Below are positions 1-10,241 of a stretch of 64,000 nt of DNA, piece after piece. A program made the translations under genes and the position numbers. The notes beneath the pieces are model-generated. The model did not search any database. It saw only the letters and a list, made by a program, of their open reading frames with translations, and was not told where the DNA came from. Source of the stretch: Petrosia ficiformis. Its lineage: Eukaryota > Porifera > Demospongiae > Haplosclerida > Petrosiidae. Each line of letters opens with the position of its first letter. Position 1 is the first letter of the stretch. The stretch covers positions 5,771,741 to 5,835,740 of the forward strand of contig OX345645.1 of NCBI GenBank assembly GCA_947044365.1, given 5' to 3'.

Positions 1-17
1 CGCGCGTGTTTATATAA

Positions 18-92
18 CGCACGCGTTTGCCAAAAATGCATACGCGTTCGCTGAAATTGCGTACGCGTTCGCTAAAATTGCATACGCGTTCA
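18..92. repeat. short tandem repeat, ~21-bp unit
   Basis: About three and a half imperfect copies of a unit containing TACGCGTTCGC followed by AAATTGC. It is CpG-bearing in an otherwise AT-rich stretch. No coding function is visible. Confidence 0.6.
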
Positions 93-338
93 ACACGAGT
101 TTACCTCTTAAGTTGCATCTGATATGTACTGTATGTATGTACAGTAAATAAAATGTCACCATACAGTAACAGTAATTACGCATGTACCTTAGTTCTACTG
201 TCAGTATAGATAGTAATTACTGTGTTACTACTGTTGTGTCCAATTGTTTTTATGTATGTATGCGTGCATGCATACACATGTACATATATATGTGTGTATG
301 TAACTACATCTGTATGTATCATATATATATGTATGTAC

Positions 339-748
339 TAGGGCTGGGACAAAGGTAGAAAAACAACCTTCGAAACTTCGTCAGCAAAAATGAACGAACC
401 TTCGAAGGTTCGCACGTGTTATTATCAATGTTGCTCTTACCTTGTTTGGTGATATAATGCCTCCAAAACTGGATTATTGCTTTATAATATGTACTAGTCT
501 TGTTCCTGTAACTATTTCTACTTGGATTTAGCATCGCTTGAATGAAAATTTAGGCAGAAACAGCCAACAACTCAGCCTCAACTTTTCTTGGACACACCCA
601 CAATATTAACCACACGTTTAGATTGCAAAGTGCGCATGTGCAAACATTGAAGTAGGCGTGGCAGCGAAGCTTCGAAGGGAGAAATTTAGCTTCGAATGCG
701 CAGTAAACGAACGAAGGTTCGAATATTCGAACCTTTTTCCCAGCCCTA
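339..748. mobile_element. hAT-like MITE with 8-bp target duplication
   Basis: The 410-bp element begins TAGGGCTGGGA and ends with the inverse TCCCAGCCCTA, allowing for mismatches further in. It is flanked on both sides by a perfect 8-bp direct repeat GTATGTAC (331-338 and 749-756), the target duplication length of hAT transposons. The interior has several inverted CGAAGGTTCG motifs, and no transposase is encoded. It sits in a TATG-rich stretch, so part of the duplication could be chance, but the TIR and 8-bp spacing fit together. The short ORFs over it are not genes. Confidence 0.8.
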
Positions 749-842
749 GTATGTACATACATGTTTGTATGTACATACATACGTATATGTATATATGTGC
801 ATGAATGTATGCAGCATGTATGTGTAAGCATGTATGTTAGTA

Positions 843-1002
843 TTAGTGTTGTTTTATATAGTTTTAACTAAAAGTGTAACTAAATTACAAGTCTACTGGA
901 ATAATTGTAACTATAACTAAATTGTAATCTGTCCAGCAGTAGACACTTTTAGTTAGTTACCTAAAACTAAACCCCACAAGATTTAGTTTTAGTAACCCTA
1001 AT
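843..1002. repeat. dispersed TTAGTGTT/AACACTAA repeat, copy 1 (degraded)
   Basis: Starts TTAGTGTTGTTTTA and consists of degenerate TTTTAGTTA and TAACTAAAA motifs in both orientations. It shares blocks with 2407-2692 and 41931-42079. The right terminus is not clear here. Probably an old MITE. Confidence 0.45.
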
Positions 1003-1463
1003 ATACTTTTAGAACCACAGGATATGAATTTTTGTCACTCAGAGTTCACTGAAACATACATGTAGGTCCTCTTGTGCTTGAAGCTTATCGCTGTAAAATC
1101 ACAGCTTGAAATGAAGTACAATTGAAGTACATGTAGTGGCTTCGAGCGGACTCTAAGCTTTCTGCCATGACTGGCAATTTGTAGCTTCACCCATTTATTT
1201 CATCCACGTGATTGAATGTTTTCAAGTGCATCATTCACAAGTTGTTTCCCCCATCATTCACGTATGTACATTTATATGTACAGTATATACATAATACACA
1301 TGTATGTATACACTTTATATGTATGTACATGTACATGTATGCAACTACATGTATGTATGTATGTATGTTATGTGCCAATATAAATTTCATAGTCAATAAT
1401 TACATACATGTAATGCCTAGTGTAAAGTTAGCCTGTTCATACAGGCGTATGAGATGTTTGATT

Positions 1464-1635
1464 CGGATCCTGCCAGCTGAGCTACCTTAGTAGCTCAGTT
1501 GGTAGAGCATTTGTCCGAGGTACAGAGTGTCGTGGGTTCGAATCCCACCTGAGGCAACTCTAATTTTCATTTTTCCATTGCCTCAGGTATCTTTCTTTCT
1601 CTCTCTCTTTCTTTGTTTCTTTCTTTCTTTCTACA
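1464..1635 (+). mobile_element. tRNA-derived SINE (family 1)
   Basis: A tRNA-like head carries a polymerase III A box (TAGCTCAGTTGG, about 1491-1502) and B box (GGTTCGAATCC, 1535-1545). It ends in CCTCAGG plus a TTTC-rich tail. A cloverleaf can almost be drawn, but the anticodon loop lacks the usual T33 and the CCAGCTGAGCT leader and tail recur at other sites (2764-2895 on minus, 33100-33225 on minus, 33435-33510). That makes it a SINE rather than a functional tRNA gene. Confidence 0.75.
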
Positions 1636-2406
1636 TCTCCAATAACATCATGCATATATGTAATGGATATCTCCCTGTCTGGAGGTAGGTTATGGGAATA
1701 CAACTCCACGGTTACTATGGTGATCAGTGATCACACATGCAACATGGTATAAGTGCCGATAACCGATCCAATAATTTCACACTTCCAACATATAGTAATA
1801 AAGTAACTGAACTACAAGTAGCTTTGTGTATAATATATTACATGTACACTGATATTAAATTATTATTACTTATTTTGAATACATGTACTTACCACCTACA
1901 TGTACTAGTTTAAGATTAGTTTTTATGAATACTGTATCAACATGGTAAGTGCAATGGGCTTTAATAAGAGAATTTAACAAGTGTACAATGAACATGTGTA
2001 TGGAATTGATATTGCTCATGTGCAACTGATCCACTAAAGTAACCACAATATTATTTATCAGGTGATCCCATTATCGGTGCAGTAATAGAAGTATGTGTAT
2101 GTAGTATTAATACATGTATGTAGTATATGTATATAATTACTTACATGTACATACATGTATGTATATTGGATTTTATTCTACAGTGATTCTGGATGATAAG
2201 AGAAAAGACAATACAGACGATGATTAAAACAGTGATATCTCTTCTGATACAGGTGTTGGAACCAAGTGTATTTAGTTTCTTATCTAATGGTAATAATATG
2301 ATACATGTAGACAAGAATGGGCATAGAAATGTTACAATGCTGTGAGAGGAGGGGTGAGAGGCAGCAATACAATGTGTGATCAAAGCTTGACATACATACA
2401 TACATA

Positions 2407-2692
2407 TTAGTGTTATTTTAGTGTGACTATAGCAACCACTTTTATTTATAGTTATAGTATGCCTGGTTTATCAAACTTTTAGTTTAGTTATAGTTTAACT
2501 AAAACAATATTAGGCTTACTAAAAGGGTTTTAGTTTTAGTTACCTAACTAAAAATGGCCAATTTTCATTTTAGTTAGTTATAGTTATTGCAGTAGACTTG
2601 TAATTTAGTTATAGTTTAATTATAACTAAAATTCACAATGCCTTACTAAAAGGGGTTTTAGTTATAGTTGTAGTTAACTAAAACAACACTAA
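2407..2692. mobile_element. MITE-like TTAGTGTT element, best copy
   Basis: Starts TTAGTGTTATTTTAGT and ends ACTAAAACAACACTAA, which are near-perfect inverse termini. The inside is built from repeated TTTTAGTTA/TAACTAAAA blocks and a segment AAAATGGCCAATTTTCATTT that recurs at 41939-41958. No target duplication could be made out. No ORF. Confidence 0.55.
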
Positions 2693-2763
2693 CAGTACAT
2701 AAAGTACGAACATACATCCATATATATACATACATACATGATGCTATCCGAGATGTAAAAGGA

Positions 2764-2895
2764 AAGTAGAAAGAAAGAAAGAAAGAAAGAAAGATGAAAA
2801 ATGAGAGTTGCCTCAGGTGTGATTCGAACTCACGACACTTTGTACTCCGACAGATGCTCTACCAACTAAGCTACCAAGGCAGCTCAGCTGGCATT
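2764..2895 (-). mobile_element. tRNA-derived SINE (family 1), minus strand
   Basis: On the minus strand it reads CCAGCTGAGCTGCCTTGG, then an A box variant TAGCTTAGTTGG, the B box AGTTCGAATCA, CCTGAGGCA, and a tail that is (GAAA)n on the plus strand (2766-2793). The acceptor-like ends GCCTTGG and CTGAGGC can pair. The B box is mutated relative to the copy at 1464. Confidence 0.75.
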
Positions 2896-3095
2896 AACAG
2901 ATACTATAGTTATATATATATACATAGTCTTAAATACACGCGTATGTACGTAGATACAGATATACATGTACATATATACACGCATAATCACATTCATACA
3001 TACATACATACAAACATCTACATACATGCATACATGCATACATGTAAATACATACACACATAGACAAACATACAAACATACAAACATACATACAT

Positions 3096-4433
3096 CTTTC
3101 TTTCTCTCTTTTTCACCCAACTGGGTAGTAGAGGCCATATATGGATTGATAGAAGACATCTACAGACAGACACCACTAAGAACAGAAGCGCTGATGGTTG
3201 TGTAGACCTTGCTTTTTAAAATATTGACCACAACTTGGACATTTTAAAAGCTGATTATAACCTTCAGAGTGTATTTGACGGACATGATTGGATAGACCCG
3301 CTTTCGATCTTGCTACAAAATCACAGCCGCCTTCACTGCATTGCCATTGAAGCAGCACAGAGTCATGACTTCCATCCTCATTATTATTTCTCTTCTTTCT
3401 TTCGTCCTTTTTTCTCTGTTCTAAATCTTCAAGCTCCTCATTCACTTCCTCGGCACAAGCATGTACAAGTCCCCTCCACATTTTCCTATCCACTGCAATC
3501 TCACTCCAGTTCTCCACCAAGCCACATCTCTTTAAATCATTGCTTACCACATCACACCATCTCAACTTCTGCTTTCCCACTGCTCTCTTTCCTCCCACGA
3601 TCTTGCTTACCAACAGACATCTGGGGATTCTTTCTGATGCCATTCGTACCACATGACCTAGCCATCTCAATCTTCTCTGTGACATTATTACTTCTACTCG
3701 CATCATACCTGCCTTTTTACATACCTCCACATTTCGTACTTTATCCATCTTGGATATGCCTAGTATTGAACGAAGACATCCCATAACAAAAGCTTGTAGC
3801 CGCTGAGTCTGTAGAGCAGTGATTGCCCATGTTTCACATCCATACAAAAGAGACGACATTACTACTGACTTAAACAAATTAACCTTCAATCTTTTACTGA
3901 TTTCTTTTCTATCCCATATTATCATTTTCACGCTACAAAAAGCTCTTGTTGCCTTACCTATTCTAGCCCTCAACTCTGCCTCCATGCTGCCATTATTTTC
4001 TATAATACTCCCCAAATACTGAAAATCATCTTCCACTACAATCACTTCTCCATTATCCAGACATACCTCTTGCACCTCTTCATCAGAAGCCATAGGTGGA
4101 CTAACACCCATCATGCATGATTTTTTGGCACTTATAAGCATCCCCATTTCACGAAATACCCTATCCACTTCTCTTACAAAACATTTAAGATCTTCCATAG
4201 AGTCACACATTACCACCATGTCATCAGCATATTCTAAATGAACCAGCACTACTTCCTTCGACATTTTTTTCCTGCTACCAACCAGCCTAAATTCATCCAG
4301 ATTACAGACCATCACCACCCCACATCCTTGGATTCGGGATTCCACAATACTGAGCAGTGCATCAAGGAACAGATTGAATAAAACTGGGGCTAACACATCA
4401 CCTTGACGAACTCCATTTTCGATATATTGACAC
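3096..4433 (-). mobile_element. 5'-truncated LINE (non-LTR retrotransposon) in a TACA satellite
   Basis: Unique sequence with a reverse-transcriptase reading frame on minus is embedded between TACA-type satellite blocks. The minus-strand 3' end finishes in a GAAA-rich tail (plus 3095-3112). The 5' side stops abruptly at the satellite near 4433, as expected for 5' truncation during target-primed integration. A target duplication cannot be told apart from the satellite. Confidence 0.75.
3176..4433 (-). pseudogene. LINE reverse transcriptase, C-terminal part with zinc fingers
   Basis: The conceptual protein opens in the RT palm with GVRQGDVLAP, followed by the catalytic YADD box (plus about 4219-4230). 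It continues with the thumb and connection signature YGCETWAI and the RLRWLGHVVRM motif common in non-LTR RTs. The C-terminus has a lysine/glutamate-rich stretch and two Cys/His fingers (C-x4-C-x12-H-x4-H, then CPSCGQYF...HNHQRFC), ending at a TAG at 3176-3178. The endonuclease and the first RT motifs are missing. About 420 residues remain open. The upstream Tyr/Cys/Met-rich part of the long ORF is satellite read-through, not protein. The clade is uncertain. Confidence 0.8.
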
Positions 4434-6384
4434 CATACATACATACATACATGCAAACATACATACACACATAGTTGCATACATACATACATATGTACAT
4501 AGTTTATACATGAATAAATACGTACATACATACATATATACATACATACATGCATACATACATACACACATAGTTGCATGCAATCATACATACATACATG
4601 TAAATACATGCATGCATACATACACATATACACTCATAGTCGCATACAGTGTACATATTCATATACACACATAGACTCATATTCGCAAACATACAAACAT
4701 ACATACATACATGTACATACATACATACATACATACATACATACATTGTACATACATACATACATACATACATACATACACACATACATACATATATCTA
4801 TAGAATACATACATACATACATACATACAGATGAACATACATGTATGTACATACATACGTATATACATGTACATACACGCATAAACAAATAATACATACA
4901 TACAACACACATACATACATACACATACGTACATACATACATACATGTATACACATACATACATGCATACATACATGTACATACATACATGTATACACAT
5001 ACATACATTCAGACATATATACGTACATACATACATACGTGCATACATACAAACATATATCTATAGAAACATACATACATACATACATGTATACATATTT
5101 CCATACATACATACATACATACGTACATACATACATACATACATACATGTATACACATACATACATGTAAATACACGCATGCATACATACACATGTACAC
5201 TCATAGTCGCATACAGTGTACATATTCATATACACACATAGACTCATATTCGCAAACATACGTACAAATATACATACATACACACATAAGTACATACACC
5301 CACTCGTACGTACATACATACATACATACATGCATGCATACACATACATACATTAATACATACAAACATGCATACACACATACTCGCATACTCACATGCA
5401 TACACATGTACATACATACATACACATGTACAAACACACGTACTTACATACATACATATATCTATAGAAACATACATACATACATACATAGGTACGTACA
5501 TACATATATATATACATACACAATGTACATGCATGCACACATACACACATAGTCGCATATAAACACACATACCTACATACATACACATGTACATACAGTG
5601 TATGTATGTATGTATGTGTATGTATGTGTGTATGTAAATATCTATGTATGCGATATTGTGTGTATGTATTACATACACACAATATCGCATACATACATAC
5701 ACATGTACATATATACATACATCCATACTGTACACACATACATACATACATACATACATACATACATACATACATACACACATACATACATACATATGTA
5801 TATACATACACATGTACATACATACATACATACATACATACATACACACAAAATCGTATACATTGATACATACATACATACGTGTACATACATACATACA
5901 CATATACATACATACACACATAGTCACAATTATACATATGCACATACATTCATACATACATACATACATATATGAATACATACATACATACCTACACACA
6001 ATATCGCATACATACATGCACATGTACATATATACATACATCCATACTGTACACACATACATACATACATACATACATACATACATACATACATACACAC
6101 ATACATACATACATATATATATACATACACATGTACATACATACATACATACATACATACACACAAAATCGTATACATTGATACATACATACATACGTGT
6201 ACATACATACATACACATATACATACATACACACATAGTCACAATTATACATATGCACATACATTCATACATACATACATACATATATGAATACATACAT
6301 ACATACCTACACACAATATCGCATACATACATACACATGTACATATATACATACATCCATACTGTACACACATACATACATACA

Positions 6385-6420
<36 letters not shown>

Positions 6421-7590
6421 TACATACACATGTACATACATACATACATACATACATACACACAAAATCGTATACATTGATACATACATACATAGGTGTA
6501 CATACATACATACATACACATATACATACATACACACATATTCACAATTATACATACGCACATACATTCATACATACATACATACATATATGAATACATA
6601 CATACATACCTACATACATACACATGTACATACAGTGTATGTATGTATGTATGTGTATGTATGTGTGGATGTATGTATCTATGTATGCGATATTGTGTGT
6701 ATGTATTACATACACACAATATCGCATACATACATATACATGTACATATATACATACATCCATACTGTACACACATACATACATACATACATACATACAT
6801 ACATACATACACACATACATACATACATATATATATACATACACATGTACATACATACATACATACATACACACAAAATCGTATACATTGATACATACAT
6901 ACATACGTGTACATACATACATACACATATACATACATGTACATACACACATAGTCACAATTATACATACGCACATACATTCATACATACATACATACAT
7001 GAATACATACATACATGTACATACATACATACATACATACATACATACATACATACATACATACATGTACATACATACGTACATACATACGTACATACAT
7101 ACATACATACATACATACACGCATACATACATACATACGTACATACGTATATACATACATACATATATACATACATACATACATTCATACACACATAGTC
7201 GCATACATAGATACATACATACATACATACGTACATACATACACATGTACAAACATACATACATACACACATAGTCACATACATAGACACACACATACAT
7301 ACGTACATACATACATACATACATACATATACACATGTTCGCATACATAAATACACACATGCACACATACGTACGTGCATACATACGTACATACATACAT
7401 ACATACATAAACATGTACATACATACATAAATACATACACACTTAAATACATACATGTGTACATATATACATACATACATACACATATAATCGCATACAT
7501 GCATACATATACATGCATGTGCATATATACCCGCATACATAGATACACACATACTCGCATACATACATACATACATAGACCATACATACA

Positions 7591-7624
<34 letters not shown>

Positions 7625-7730
7625 CATACATACATACATACAATCATTCATACATACATACAATCATTCTTACATACAATGTACATATGTACTTGACATA
7701 CATACATTCAAACATACACGCACAGTCATG
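4433..7730. repeat. TACA/CATA tetranucleotide satellite with higher-order structure
   Basis: Over 3 kb of degenerate TACA units. A higher-order unit of about 315 bp repeats from 5677, 5993 and 6311, with a longer version from 6714. Each is tagged by CACACAATATCGCATAC and then CACACAAAATCGTATAC. A block at 4617-4690 recurs at 5165-5260. Two perfect-looking palindromes centre near 5672 and 6706. The many overlapping Tyr/His/Cys/Met/Val-rich ORFs on both strands are by-products of stop-poor repeats and are not annotated as genes. 7420-7730 is shared with 42780-43090. Confidence 0.9.
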
Positions 7731-7885
7731 TATGCACACACACACTCTCTTCTCTTATTCCACTCATACAAGTACATGTATACACACGCACCTTTCGCAC
7801 TTGTACATGTGTTCAGGTGATATCCTTTGTGTATATATATACAACTAATTACTATTCACATAACTTCATTTTCTTCCTCTTATAG

Positions 7886-7938
7886 TTGATGTAGAGATTC
7901 ATGATGTAACAGTAGAGTTGAGATCTCAGTTTAGATAA
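7886..7938 (+). CDS. possible terminal exon of an upstream plus-strand gene
   Basis: A pyrimidine-rich tract and splice acceptor (TTCTTCCTCTTATAG) precede 53 nt that read (x)DVEIHDVTVELRSQFR and stop at 7936-7938. The same 53-bp exon candidate, with the same acceptor, occurs at 43291-43343. Conservation between duplicates and the clean acceptor suggest a real last exon. By position it could be the end of a myotubularin-like gene whose earlier exons lie outside the window. The family of this short tail cannot be recognised. Confidence 0.35.
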
Positions 7939-7983
7939 ACACTAACAACATAATTACAAACATAAAATATCTTTTACACTTAT

Positions 7984-8110
7984 AATCAGAGAGTACGGTA
8001 GTACTCTCTATGTAGGGATGGCACGGAAAAAAAATGGCCGCCCATGCATTTCAATTGCAAGTGATGAGCTGAAATCTCTGGTAATATATACACATAAGTT
8101 TCTATACACA
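7984..8110 (+). repeat. dispersed repeat shared (inverted) with 39599-39727
   Basis: A block with CAGAGAGTACGGTAGTACT, TATGTAGGGATGGCA and GAGCTGAAATCTCTGGTAAT matches the reverse complement of 39599-39727. The motif ATGTAGGGATG also appears in the large inverted repeat at 8832-9139, which suggests a common transposon end. Confidence 0.55.
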
Positions 8111-8831
8111 CATGCCTGTTTATATCTAGTGTTTTTATGACTACCAATACCTTCTAGATGGCCGAAGATTATTGTTAAGGTAGAGAACCGGCGAGTGGCA
8201 AAACTGGCAAAATCTTCATCATATTATTAATATTATTTTCCAGACAAATCATTTTTTTGTTTGTTGACCTATCACGATGATTCTAGCACCATTCCCGTCG
8301 CATTTATAGTAAAATTCTGGTCGTAAAGTATCGAGATGATATCTTCAGATACTATGAAAGAAGACAGTCTCAACGACTACAAAGATTTGATCTGGAATTG
8401 GACGCCATTTTCCTAAGTGGAATTTAATTACGCATGCGCATTTGTATACTCTTAACATGGAAGCTGAAAAGGTGGAAGTGTTTGGCATTGTAATAACATT
8501 TGTGAGTTTGTGAGCAAATACTAATAATAATTATTAATATTAAAGCAATTGTATAATAATATTGTATACTATGATAAGCATTGGAATACTGAATGGTTGA
8601 CACAGTGACTGACACTACTTCTTGTAGGACTGCAGACAGTGATGTAAGTGAATAGCGAATATACATCATCTGTAAGTGAAAGAGAATGATAATCAATACA
8701 TAAACAAAAGACTGACCTTCATTGATGAACAAATTTTAATGCATTTTTGATTGCATGATTTCATAATGATATATAGTATTTCTGCAATCTACAAAAAAAC
8801 ATTCACATCGTTTAGAAAAAAATCAATGAAA

Positions 8832-9139
8832 ACAAGAATAATAAAAAACATTTTCAATAAAAATGAAAGAAGATGTAGGGATGTCAAAACCCAAAAAGCA
8901 AGCAAACAAGGTTGGGAAGCTAACTTAGGACCCAAAATTAAACAAACCACTTCCATATAACCCTACATAATTACAGCTCTTTGTACAGAGGTGTAAGCAC
9001 TTATGTAGGGTTATATGGAAGTGGTTTGTTTAATTTTGGGTCCTAAGTTAGCTTCCCAACCTTGTTTGCTTGCTTTTTGGGTTTTGACATCCCTACATCT
9101 TCTTTCATTTTTATTGAAAATGTTTTTTATTATTCTTGT
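8832..9139. repeat. perfect 139-bp inverted repeat with 30-bp loop
   Basis: 8832-8970 is the exact reverse complement of 9001-9139 by eye. The spacer 8971-9000 starts TTACAGCTC and ends GTAAGCAC. Transcribed from either strand it would fold into a 139-bp hairpin. Each arm contains ATGTAGGGATGTCA and its inner end reads CCCTACATAA. The equivalent point in the NLR B locus (after 43388) lacks this segment, so it is part of an insertion downstream of NLR A. The ORFs over the arms are mirror images, not genes. Confidence 0.9.
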
Positions 9140-9740
9140 AATTATATGTAAACAGAAGAAACTATTATTATATTGTTTAGTACTGTGTAGTATTATTAAT
9201 TTATAGAAATTTCTCCACTTCTTCGGGTGACTATAGTAAACCGGGGCTATTTTGATGCGGGGCTATTCCGTGTACTGTATAAATTCAATGATGACACTCC
9301 TTTCATACACGGAATAGCCCCGCCTAACTAGTTATGTTTCCAGCCTTATAACTTGGATATGATGTAAGGCAGAAGTCTGAAGCTTGTACCACTGGATTCA
9401 GTATAGAATTTCCTACAAATTGGTATTAGTCTATGCAAGAACACCTTTGTAGCGCGGGGAAAAAACGCGGTTGAAAAAAGGTATTTCTATAGCAGTTTAT
9501 CATAATTTGGTGTTTATTTCTTTCCAGTATTCTGTAGATTTTATCAGGTAAGTACTTCTACAACTTATTTATGAATGTTATATATATATAATTATATATA
9601 TTTATATACTGAATTTTTGTTGAAATAAGAATAGTATTATAACATTTAAAAAATTAATATAATATAATTATTATTGTAAATAAAAAAAAATTACGAATAT
9701 GATAAAATCAATAATAACAAACAATTCATATATAAATAGG

Positions 9741-9928
9741 ATGGTTCGACACTATAAAAGAAAAGCAGCAACCATGAAGTGGACAGAAGAGGACATAGCT
9801 AATGCTATTGAGCATGCAAAATTACATAAAAACATAATGGCAGTTGCACGACTTTACAAGATTCCACAAACTACTCTTAGGGATCAAATTACTAAAAACA
9901 CGGCTATAATTAGAAAGCCAGGTCATCC
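9741..9928 (+). pseudogene. pogo transposase, N-terminal psq-type HTH (5' part, interrupted)
   Basis: Starting at ATG 9741, the frame encodes a basic leader (MVRHYKRK) and a psq/pogo helix-turn-helix: W-T-E-E-D-I-A-N-A-I, then VARLYKIPQTTLRDQI. The frame runs to the target site CATCC (9924-9928), where the BEL element begins. The remainder of the same reading frame resumes at 16099 on the far side of the BEL. The split codon and the CATCC duplication fit a single uninterrupted ancestral gene. An earlier ATG at 9699 is possible. In this copy the two halves cannot be translated together unless the BEL is removed from the transcript. Confidence 0.8.
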
Positions 9929-10192
9929 TGTATGAGCTAATCTTCAAAATCCCAACTTGATACCAAACTACTTTCAAACTTATTTTATTTTTTTTATGAC
10001 TCACAAATATAGCACAAATACGGCTTACTTATATACAAAAATCAATAGAAGGTTCTAGAACTAAGAAAACATGTGCACACTAAATTGGATTAAACAGGCC
10101 TAGACAAGACCCAATAGTGAAAAACCACAAATTAGATCAAAAGTTCAACACATACATTGTATCACAATGCTTGCATAAACAAGCCTCAAACA
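9929..10192 (-). repeat. BEL copy A, 3' LTR
   Basis: 264 bp, TG...CA on both strands. On minus it contains a TATATAAG box followed about 40 bases on by AATAAA, a compact promoter and polyadenylation unit. Confidence 0.9.
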
Positions 10193-10241
10193 TACCGCCG
10201 GCCTAAGACCGACTGTCTTACAAAATAAACAATACAAAAGA

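Noticed and set aside
1484..1556. Functional tRNA gene
   Set aside because: A and B boxes are good, but the leader and tail recur at several diverged copies and the anticodon loop is abnormal, so it is a SINE head.
3235..4022. Plus-strand ORFs of 183 and 67 aa
   Set aside because: Complement of the LINE reverse transcriptase on minus.
4504..7663. Many long ORFs on both strands rich in Tyr, Cys, Met, Val, His, Thr (up to 578 codons)
   Set aside because: They are frames of the TACA/TATG satellite, which lacks stops in several phases. There is no codon bias, no domain, and mirrored ORFs lie on both strands.
8751..9206. Two small genes on either side of 8985
   Set aside because: They are the two arms of one perfect inverted repeat read in both directions, with no independent protein evidence.
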